From Brachypterus glaber (lineage: Eukaryota; Arthropoda; Insecta; Coleoptera; Kateretidae), in contig OY294045.1 of the NCBI GenBank assembly GCA_958510825.1, positions 10,157,916-10,221,915 on the forward strand: 64,000 nucleotides of DNA, given 5' to 3'. The position numbers were made by a program, and so were the translations under genes. Within the stretch, counting starts at the first letter, position 1. Each line of letters starts with the position of its first letter. Positions 54,892 to 64,000 of this stretch are shown here, one piece after another. The notes beneath the pieces are model-generated. The model did not search any database, was not told the origin of the DNA, and saw only the letters and a list, made by a program, of their open reading frames with translations.

Positions 54892-55317
54892 CACGGAAAG
54901 AAATTAGTGGGCTCTGCGCTATACATTATAAGATATTTGGTAACAGTGGCAAATTATAGTGATTTAAGCTATAGATTATAAGGGACACAATAACTAATAA
55001 TGTTAAAAATAAATTGGAAACGATTATATATATTACAGACACGATTATATTTATTACAGGCACTATTATAAATTTACAGAAATTTTATTATATTATAAAA
55101 ATTATTAGCACGGACAATAATTAAATCTATTTAAGCTATAAATGCCATACTATTTGTTATATTTTATTATTCACTAAACAATTAAAGTATTTCATATAAA
55201 TTTTTACACTGACTGCCATAATTGTAAGAGAAAGCCTTGTATTTATATAATAAGCGATTATAATTTGCTTGGTATGTGTGTTATAGCGCTCCTAGCTATA
55301 ATTTTTTTTTTTTCGTG
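54892..55317 (+). mobile_element. CACGG MITE family, copy 6
   Basis: 426 bp, TA duplicated on both sides. Confidence 0.9.
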
Positions 55318-55423
55318 TAGACCTACTAAGAGTAATACTGCCATTTACGAGTATATTGTGGCATACGAAGCATTATAAAAGCTGGTTACTTCTTTAGATT
55401 GATTTTACGCCAAACATTTTTTT

Positions 55424-56347
55424 TTTTTTTTTTTTTTTAACTCCATTTATTTTTACAATCTGTCCGTAGACAATAAGTAAATTATATGACAAAGTAAGAA
55501 TGACATGTAGAAAACTTTTACATTAAAAAGATTCTTTAAAATTATCTATAAGACAGTTTAACATAATGGAAATTTTAACTTAATTAAATCTATTTAATAA
55601 GTCCATTGGTTTGAATCGTTTTAGACGGCGCAAATCACCATCATCTATATATAACCCCCTAACAAGCTGGTTGGAATGCACATCGGTACGGTCTTTATAT
55701 TTAAGACTAACTTCTTTAATAACTTCCTTTATGGAAGGTACTTGTAGGTCTCTTTCAATAAATTTGTTTGGTACATACCATGGTGCATTTGTTATAGTAC
55801 GTAGGACTTTATTTTGGAACCTTTGTAATATTTCCAAGTTGGAATTACTGGCTGTTCCCCACAACTGAATACCGTATGTCCAAATAGGTTTTAATATTGA
55901 TTTGTACAATAGCAATTTACTCTCCAAATTTAACTGAGATTTTCTTCCAATTAGCCAGTACATTTTTTGTAACTTAAGTCCCATTTGTTTTCTTTTGGTG
56001 AAAATATGTTTTTGCCAAGTTAGGCGCCTATCCAAGTGTATTCCAAGATATTTGACATCGTTGGTTTGTTTAAGTGAAGAGTTATTAAGATAAACAGCTG
56101 GACATGTATCTCTTTTAAGTGTAAAAGTTATGTGAGTGGATTTGCTCTCATTAGCTTTTATCTTCCATTTTCTTAGCCACTTTTGTATCTTATCAAGGTG
56201 GGTTTGAAGATTTCTTGATGCTGTTGCGGCCAAACATGAATATATGGCTAGCTTTTTTCGACAAACCAGTAATATATTGTGTGTCATGGCATCATGTATG
56301 ACTTGAAATTTAAAATCTACTAAAATTAATAAATTTTTATTATACAC
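55424..56347 (-). mobile_element. 5'-truncated Jockey LINE with poly(A)
   Basis: On the minus strand a 255-codon frame (55580-56347) contains ASRNLQTHLDKIQKWLRKW, then VKYLGIHLDRRLTWQKHI, KSILKPIWTYGIQLWGTA and ILQRFQNKVLRTITNAPWY. This is the C-terminal third of the Jockey-family polymerase. The catalytic FADD region expected just before ASRNLQ is missing or scrambled (LLVCRKKLAIYSCLAAT). A poly-T run near 55421-55439 on plus marks the poly(A) tail. The copy is dead, and the truncation near 56345 is the usual 5' truncation. Confidence 0.85.
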
Positions 56348-56488
56348 GGTATTTGCAGTATTTTAGCGAAAATAAAGGGGGTTGATTCTTCACACAAATG
56401 TGTGAAGTTTAATGTCACTTTATTTATGGTCCCTGGGTGATTATAATTATAAACCATACATACCATACACACATCGCTAAAATTTTTG

Positions 56489-57263
56489 CCCCCTCAGTTA
56501 ATTTGAAACGTAAAAAAAAATTATTCAAACAAATATGTGGGTTCATTTCTGTGTTTTATTGAAATGCTTTATCACTTGTAAGATTTTTTTCATGGAATTA
56601 AATTTAAAAAATTGTAATAATAAATTTTTATTGTTATTTTAAGTCGTCACAAAATGCGAGAAACAAGGATGTCAGTAACCAGTATGTCCTCCTCTGTTCT
56701 CAGGCAAAACATTAACGCCCAAAACATTATTTAACCAATCGTCTTCCATTGCGAAACAAAATTGGAGATAATTTTATTTTTAAGGACGATAACGCTACTC
56801 CCCACCGCACAAAAAGGGCTAACAATTTGGTACAGCAAGGGATTGCTCAAAGAATGAAATGGTCAGCAAACTCACCTGACATGAATGCTTATGAGAACGT
56901 GTAGGATATGCTAAAAAGGGTCATTTTGAATATAAATAACCCCCCGTTCGCCCTTCAGGAGCTAATTGTTGCTGCTCAAGAAGTATGGAACAACATATCG
57001 CAAGAAGTATTAACAACCTTTTTACTGGCATTGGCATTGGCACAAACTGGTTATTGACATCTTTGTTTCTCGCATTTTGGTATGACTTTTTTTTAGGATT
57101 TTTTTTCAATAAAAATTTATTGATACGATTTTTTAAGTTTAATTCCTGTCTACTCATTCCATTAAAATAACCTTACATGTGATAAAGCATTTCAATAAAA
57201 TGTTTAATTGAACTCACATATTTGTTAGAATAATTTTTGTTAACGTTTCAAATTAATTGGGGG
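56489..57263 (+). mobile_element. Decayed Tc1-like DNA transposon
   Basis: Inverted arms of about 95 bp (left CCCCCTCAGTTAATTTGAAA, right ending ACGTTTCAAATTAATTGGGGG) surround a broken transposase. Frames read FKDDNATPHRTKRANNLV and MKWSANSPDMNAYENV, then a stop and DMLKRVIL. This matches the DDE-D region around DNA-PH and SPD-N-x-EN of Tc1-like transposases. Several stops and frameshifts make it inactive. Confidence 0.75.
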
Positions 57264-57795
57264 TGGGGATGCATTTTGGTTTGGACTTTTATCATAATAG
57301 TAAATATAGATGTTAACAATTCACTGGTTATGCAGCATTTGAGAATTGCGTGGAATATGAAGAAAAAAATGAAAGCTAGGATTTCTGGAATAAAAGACCT
57401 TGATAAAGAACTTTTTTTTCGATATAAAATTGCCTTTAAATCAAATATTTGATTTCCAATAAAGCAATAAAACGCACGTGCATATAGGTTATGGAGATAT
57501 CTATAACCTAACCTATAACACTGTTGTCAACGTATGTTATGCTCTTGAATTGACACACTCAACCTATTTTATATTTCTGCCAAACATTTCGTTTTATTCA
57601 ATATCTAGATCGTCTTTCAAAGAGTGTTGAACATAAATATTCTAAAAATATAGTCGGTATTATACAAATATGAATATTTACGCTATAACTATTGACGCTT
57701 CAAAGAAATAAAATGGGTAATAATATTCATCGTCATTATTATCAACATTATTATTATTATTGTTATTATCGTCATTATCATTGCCAATGCTAATG

Positions 57796-58130
57796 CTTAT
57801 TTTGCTTTCCCATTTTGAACATTTTCAAAATTTTGGAAAGCCTTGTATTCGTGCAAAAATTTTCAAATTTATTTTTGCGTATTTTTGCATTTTATGACGT
57901 TTTATGTCGATATAAATCAATTTCAAGCAAACAAAATTGTCGCTCGGTCGATCGGTCGGTCGGTTGATCGGTCGGTCGGTCGATCGGTCTGTCCGGGAAA
58001 TCTTGTGGGCACGATAACTTAAGAACGCTTTAAGTTAGAGACTTGAAATTTGGCATACAGGTATGTTACCAAAAGTTCTCGCTCGGGATTGTTTTTGGTG
58101 AACATTGGGGTGCGGCAAGGGGGGCAAATG
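57796..58130 (+). repeat. Dispersed repeat of the GCTTTCCC/GGTC type, copy 3
   Basis: Same blocks as 5186-5500, with an expanded (GGTC)n run near 57945-57990. Confidence 0.7.
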
Positions 58131-58139
58131 GGCAAAAAT

Positions 58140-58625
58140 ATATTTTTTTTAGAAAAATTTGAAAATTGCTATATAGGGGTTTTTGAGGTTGCTGAAATTA
58201 AATCTGTTAATAATTTTTTTTAACTCCACCCCCAAGGGGGTGAGGGGGTAAATATTTTGAAATATTTTCAATATTTTCCTCAAAATTGGTATATAGGGGC
58301 TTTTGGGGTTGACGAATTTGAATCTGATAATAACTTTTTTCTAATTTCACCCCCTGAGGGGTGGGGGGTAGTTTTTGTGAAAACTGGTATATTGGGGTTT
58401 TTGAGGTTTCTGAAACTGAATCTGATAATAAAAAATTCTAAATCCACCCCCTGAGGGGGTGAGGGGTAGTTTTCGTGAAAATTGGTATATTGGGGTTTTT
58501 GAGATTGTTGAAAGGGAATCTGATTATAACAAAATTCTAACTTCACCCCCAAAGGGGCACAGGGTAGTTTTCGTGAAAATTGGTATACTAAGGTTTTTAT
58601 ATGAATTTGATAATAAAAAAATCCA
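58140..58625 (+). repeat. Minisatellite, about five units of roughly 90-120 bp
   Basis: Each unit has (A/T)GGGGTTTTTGAG, GAATCTGATAATAA and the palindromic CACCCCC(T/A)GAGGGGGTG block followed by AAAATTGGTATAT. Related single units occur at 35800-36000. Short ORFs on both strands follow the repeats and are not genes. Confidence 0.8.
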
Positions 58626-59002
58626 TTTTACGCGCGGAGGTGAAAAATGGGAAAGCTCTTTTACTGGGCAGTGTATTTTTTCTATTTTAAAATGGGACTC
58701 ATTTCTTATTTCTGTCCTGGAAATTCAATAAAACCTGCAGTGATTCAGTTGCCAATATGTGGAAAAAGGCGAAGATCATACCAGTTCGGGTGCGACTCGC
58801 GTACAAACGAAAGCAGCAGAGGTATGAGTCACTGCAGGTTTTATTAAATTTCTAGTATAGGACTTTTTGTAACACTGTTGAAGGTGTCTAAAATAAAGTA
58901 CTCTAAGCAATTACATGTACCATCGCGGCCAATAAATCCAGCTACAGCAAAGATCCTTGCGAAATACCCAATATTTAAAATTAGAGTTGCGTAAATATAT
59001 GC

Positions 59003-59200
59003 GAAGAAGAAGAAGAAGAAGAAGAAGAAGAAGAAGAAGAAGAAGAGGAAGAGGAAGAGGAAGAGGAAGAGGAAGAGGAAGAGGAAGAGGAAGAGGAAGA
59101 GGAAGAGGAAGAGGAAGAGGAAGAGGAAGAGGAAGAGGAAGAGGAAGAGGAAGAGGAAGAGGAAGAGGAAGAGGAAGAGGAAGAGGAAGAAGAAGAAGAA
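59003..59200. repeat. (GAA)n/(GAAGAG)n microsatellite
   Basis: About 200 bp, pure purine on plus: GAA triplets at the borders and a long run of GAAGAG/GAGGAA hexamers in between. ORFs of R/G or F/L repeats across it are artefacts. Confidence 0.95.
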
Positions 59201-59209
59201 TGCGTTATA

Positions 59210-60690
59210 TGTCATTTTTAAAAATTAGGGTTAGGCATGTTGTCATCCTGACATAAACAACTATATTTCAGTGTTATTAATATCAATATACAAATATAAA
59301 ATAGTCAAGGTCTAAATACACGCTAGTTCTGATCAGGATATATCCAAACCTCGATGTCAGTTTACTTTTCAAAGAATGGCCAAAGCAAACTTACAGTGGA
59401 TATTGGTAGAATGCGGTCTTAGGTATTCATAATCATCAACAGTAAAAACGCAGCAGATGATGTTCAATTTGACATTTCTTTTCAGAATTTAAAGTTTAAG
59501 TATTACAGATGTCTGTAAAATTTTAAAGTTGGTTTTAATATGTATCATTTTTGGCAAAATCTTTGCAAAATCGATAAAAAATCTCTTTATTAACTGAGTG
59601 TCGTCCGTCAGAAACATTGCAGTTGGGCAGAAGACGCCTCAGGGGAACAATTCATATTTGTGGTTTTGAAGTTGGTATACATGCGTGCAAGTGAGTAAAT
59701 AATTAACATGTGGCTCCAGTTGCTTTTCATCCGTGAAACGAGTAATATGTACTTTTGGCAGAAATTAGTAATACGTTAAGCGCGTTTAATTTTTAGCATC
59801 AAGTGTTTTAGTATTGGTTATTTATTTATTTATTTGCTATCTTAGATATGCCCCAGATTCGATTTTATATATTTTATAGTGATTGTATGGAAGATGTGCA
59901 GTAAAATGACGAACATGTGATTATATTGGAGTAAGAAGGGAATTTTATGTTTTTTAATCAATATAATTACAAATTAGAAAAAACTGCCTTGGCAACAGCT
60001 AACACAACCAACAGTAAACACGAAAAGGGAAGAAGGAAAAGAAAAAGAAAAGGTCTTACAGAAGACTGGAAATTTTATATAATCAAAACAGGAGTGGGCA
60101 TGGTGAAAAGCCAGACAAGAACCACTCTTGGTGAATTGAGTAACTAAGAGGGATCTGGCTAATTATCTCACTGAGAAAAGGCCAAAATAAAGGAAGAAGA
60201 AGAACATGTGGCTCTTAATATGTCAACAGATATAACCTCAAAATACAAATTAATTATAATAATAATTATTAGACGTCAAACAAAATCGTTATTTTTTTAT
60301 ACACAGCTGAAATAAGCAACGCATATATACCACTACAAAAAATTAACCAAATTCCAAATAATTTAATTGTGACTTTTGCCAAGAGCATCAATTTACTGGA
60401 ACTATTATGGTGTGTGCTTTTACATCAAAGTTTTAATGATGTAATCGCGGAAACATAACACAAACAAGCAGATCTGAGTGTATAGTAGTTATATTATATT
60501 TTTGCACGGCTACACACAAAAAAACAACCGTTAATTTCAACATAGCTATATTTTAAAAAATATATAGTTAACTTAAAATTGTAAGGTTTATCTTTAACAT
60601 ATCGGACCCTTGCTTACGAGAGACTGGGCATTATTTTGAGTTGTGCCGTGTTTGCAGATTAAAATAATAAAACTTCTTTAGAAAAAGACG
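59210..60690. other. No gene recognised
   Basis: AT-rich. The lysine/arginine-rich short ORF at 59947-60147, followed by AGGAAGAAGAAGAAC, looks like part of a repeat with a GAA tail rather than a gene. Confidence 0.4.
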
Positions 60691-60695
60691 TTAAA

Positions 60696-60815
60696 ATGAC
60701 ACAGCTCAAAATAATTCGGTTATTTATACGAATAAAAATGACACAACTCAAAATAATTCAGTTATTTATACGAATAAAAATGACAACTCAAAATAATTCA
60801 GTTATTTATACGAAC
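60696..60815 (+). repeat. Tandem repeat, about three 42-bp units
   Basis: ATGACACAGCTCAAAATAAT followed by TTATTTATACGAATAAAA is repeated three times, the last unit shortened. Confidence 0.85.
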
Positions 60816-61202
60816 TCAAAAAGGATGTTTTTAAGGGTTGTTAATTGGATTAAACCAAAAATTCGAGTAGTTTTGTGACCTCCGGACTGTTATGTATCTG
60901 TTTCATCTAGTGGATCGATTTAAAAATCTGTAGCCATACACGAACTAGTTTTTTGCGATTTCTGAAAATCTAAGTTTTTCGAGTTATGCAACTTTTGAAG
61001 CAAGGGTGCGATATGGCTATCATTAACACAGGTGCATGTTTTGTTTTGAATCTAATCCCACGTCACCAATTTTAGTATGTTTAGTCTAATAATACATTAT
61101 ATTCACTTCAGCCATATGACTTTATTCCAACTATATCATATGGATAACTGAACCTTATTATAGAAATAGATACCAAAAATATCATATCCTTAGATTAACA
61201 GT

Positions 61203-61890
61203 ATAGTATATTCTCTAACTAGTATGGAATAGACAATATTCCGCGCAAGCGGAAAGTTTGTCATACGAGCCGGCAGGCGAGTATGACGGTCCCGCCAGCT
61301 CGGAATGATTATTTCATACGTGTTGTAGACTATACTTTCTCTTCGACTGCAAATATAAAACACTGTATGGCTTTAAACTGCGGACAAGGTTTAAAACAAT
61401 ATTTTTTGTGACTCGACATTGTAAATGCAACAAAACACATATTTTTATATAAAGCATTAATGTTATTTAATAATTTTATCAAATCAGTACTGAAAAAAAA
61501 AAATTTTATTTAATTTTAGCACATATTTACAAATTATAATGCAAAAATTGAAGGTTATGTCAGATTGTTGTGACAGATATCAGGTTTAAATATTTCACAA
61601 TAGATGAGCAGTTTTAATTTTTTGAACTAAATTGATAGTAAACTGGTCAAATATTAAGAAAAACTAATAAACTTTATGTAATTTTAACGCAAAACTTTAA
61701 ATGCATTAAATTATTCAATATTTCATGGTAAAATATATATATATTTTTGCTAATTTTGCCACAGTTTTCATTACTTTTATAAAAAAAAAAGATGGCACTA
61801 CATGTGCTCATTCTAACACTTGATACGGAATATTGATACCGTATCTAGAGCTAGAGTGGATTCATTTTGTGTTTAAAAAGTGTGTATTTG
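61203..61890 (+). repeat. Interspersed repeat, copy 2 (first at 14040-14705)
   Basis: Same orientation and order as 14040-14705, and it keeps the GCGCAAGCGGAAAGTTTG segment missing from copy 1. Confidence 0.75.
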
Positions 61891-62459
61891 CTTACATTCT
61901 GAAGCAGTCGTAGAAAAAAGTAATATTGTATAGGGTCGATGGTATTTTTGAACTAATCATGAAATGGTACAGTTGGAATAAAAAAAGTACTACAGCATTA
62001 AACCTTGAGGTGCACCAAATTTTTTAAATTTTAGCTATTTTAAGTGCTTTATTTACAATGAAGTTTTTAGGGTTATGTACAATGTCAGTGGATTTAAAAA
62101 CAGTGTAAAATAACATTCATTTCTCGAAAAAATATATTCATATTTGTAAAAGTTACAGAAATATATAAAATTAAAAAAAAATAATAAAAGAAATAAAAAA
62201 ATAACATTGATAAAATAAAGAAAAACAATAAGGTACCTCATTTAATAGCGTTTGAAACTTTTAAAGGACCCGAACTTTCATTCCTATATATTTCTGGCGT
62301 GTAGAATTCTTTAATTTCTCGGCCATTTTCCCTATACTACCCCAAAATATATTGTTAAAATTGATTTTTGTTGCTGGCTTAAGTGAAGAATGTTGACATA
62401 TTTGACACTTGGAAAAATTATGTTTCCAACAAGACGACTGTTTTAATTAGTTTTTTCTT

Positions 62460-62995
62460 TTTTGCGACTCTTATAAGCTCATAATCAAACGCATTTTGCG
62501 TGTTCTTATAGGCCCATAAGGGGTCTCTACTTTTTTTTCTGTTAGGTTGGCAACATACAAAATCCTGTCTCTTGAAGTTTTGCGTGCAAATGTCAATGTC
62601 GATTAAAAGTTTAATTTTTTACAAAATTTTGTGTTTGGGTATTTTTTTACCGTGTTAAAATTGTGGACTGGTTAATTGCAGTAAAAAAAGAAGAGATAAC
62701 TGTCAAATATATCAAAATATCATTTGTTCTTAGAATTTTAAACATAGTGTAAACTGTAATGCCAACCCAAAACAAAAATCCCTAAATCAGTCATCAATTT
62801 AAATGTAAGTTTTTTAAATTTTAGAGCAAAATAGAAAAAACTGTATAAAGCACTCGTTTCATAACACGTTTTTAGAGCACTAGTACTTTAGAAAACTCGC
62901 CGCAAGTGCCTCGTTTTCTAAACTTGTACTCGTGCGCTAAAAACGTATGTTATAAAACTAGTACTTTAATATACTATTATGTATTTCTGACTGAG
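62460..62995. repeat. Interspersed repeat with terminal hairpin, copy 2
   Basis: Inverse of 11050-11570, including CTTATAAGCTCATAATCA and the AACACGTTTTTAG / CTAAAAACGTATGTT hairpin at its right end. Confidence 0.7.
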
Positions 62996-62999
62996 TTAA

Positions 63000-64000
63000 A
63001 TCATCAACTGACTTTAGTGACAAATTAGATTTAAAAGGTACAATTTTTAGGTGTAGTACTTTCTAAAGATCGCAACTGTACATTTGACAATAGATTTTAT
63101 GTGTGTACTGATGATGATACCATTAGATTACTATCTAATTATAATTATTACTAAAACAACCATTAATAATGAAAGACATTTCCAGATGCAACTAAATGTG
63201 ATACATTATCCTGATAGGTAATTAAATACAGTAGCATCCGGGAAAATCCTGGATAATGTGCAATGTTCCTGGCATATTTTCTATTTTTATTACCAAATAA
63301 ATGTTTTAAGGCGAAATCTTTTCGATTTTACTGTTCGCTTGGTAATTTCTTTAAATGTTATGGCGAAACTATCAATGCAGAAGTATTCTTAACTTCCAGC
63401 AGTTATTATTATTGCTTTTTTTAAATTTTTAATATTTGTTTATATCGATTTGGTTATTTTTTTTTGCAAAATAAAGGTGAGTATATACACAAGAAAAAAT
63501 AACTCTACTTACGCACCTTCAAAAAATTCGTATTTAAACTTTTATTCTAACCACTATCGACCATGTCTGTGTCTATTTGACTCATATTTGACAAATTACA
63601 CTAGCTTACAAGGGTTTTATGCGCAACTTTATTTTAATGTTTTCTTATATATTTTTTGATGCTGAATACAAATCCGTCAAGAAAAAAATTCGTTGGTTCA
63701 GTTTTCGAGATAATCGATCCTAAAGATTTTATAAGGAGAAAGTTAGAGAAATCATTTATTTTCGTTTAATATTTACAAAAATTGATATTTGGAGGTTTTG
63801 AGACTTTTGAATGTCATATAAAAAAAATTATATCCTCACCCCTTATTGGGGTAGAATCACCCCGTTTAAAAACCCTGATAAGAGTTGGTACCTGGGATTT
63901 TTCATCTCGCCGAAAATGAATTGGATATTTAAAAAATTCTGCCTTCCCCCTTAGGGGAGTAGAACCACCCCTATTTATATTTTTTTAAAATTAAAGTAAT
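63000..64000. other. No gene recognised
   Basis: AT-rich. At 63835-63980 there are CACCCC blocks (CCTTATTGGGGTAGAATCAC) loosely like the minisatellite at 58140. Confidence 0.4.

Noticed and set aside
55404..57590. GCCAAACATTT at 55411 and near 57580 as a target duplication spanning LINE plus Tc1 element
   Set aside because: Ten to eleven AT-rich bases, not adjacent to the element ends I can define; probably chance.
58844..59256. Arg-Gly and Phe-Leu repeat ORFs
   Set aside because: Translation of a pure purine/pyrimidine microsatellite.

Overview
This window is AT-rich, intron- and repeat-dominated animal DNA. The remnants of Jockey/CR1-like LINEs, Tc1-like and piggyBac-like DNA transposons, tRNA-derived SINEs and many small inverted-repeat elements point to an insect. 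A beetle is my weak guess; no marker in the window fixes the order. Almost nothing resembles ordinary host coding sequence. I can support two isolated exons with splice sites (38984-39134 on plus, 41762-41880 on minus), one small membrane-protein ORF (47918-48226 on minus) with a possible decayed relative (31042-31281), a GC-rich possible promoter or first exon (16745-16960), and a tandemly duplicated promoter-plus-first-exon-like unit (46771-47000).

The centrepiece is 21301-27367, three elements nested inside each other. An outer inverted-repeat element (21301-27367, TA flanks) contains a second one (21654-27093, TA flanks). Its left arm is interrupted by a 4.7-kb retroposed insertion (about 21711-26417) ending in AATAAA and a poly(A) tail. 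The insertion encodes a C2H2 zinc finger plus reverse transcriptase (21904-24192). A -1 overlapping frame (24147-26297) then encodes a zinc knuckle and a restriction-like endonuclease, and continues without a stop into a complete, intronless USP2-type ubiquitin-specific protease. Catalytic residues of both the RT and the protease are present. The protease part is less AT-rich than the RT part, and a sister copy on the minus strand (12200-12968) stops where the protease extension begins here. This looks like a non-LTR retrotransposon that captured a host deubiquitinase mRNA.

Layout. 1-9400: SINEs, foldbacks and a short piece of the same retrotransposon (7920-8030). 9388-20000: TIR elements, the truncated sister copy, a possible piggyBac remnant, the GC-rich patch and large foldbacks. 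21301-27367: the nested locus. 27683-38800: a dense MITE field, including a 1.5-kb TIR element with a 224-bp tandem array at its right end. 38900-42000: the two host exons and a SINE. 43198-57300: TIR elements, three truncated LINEs, a decayed Tc1-like element, and a 100-bp-arm hairpin carrying two convergent hammerhead-ribozyme motifs (51568-51775). 57796-64000: a G/C-block minisatellite, a long purine microsatellite and second copies of repeats seen in the first 15 kb.

One MITE family (about 424 bp, CACGG ends) has six nearly identical full-length copies between 32748 and 55317. All six are flanked by exact 2-bp duplications (TA, TA, AA, AA, TG, TA), suggesting recent activity. Genes do not form pathways here; the biology is that of mobile elements and their by-products.
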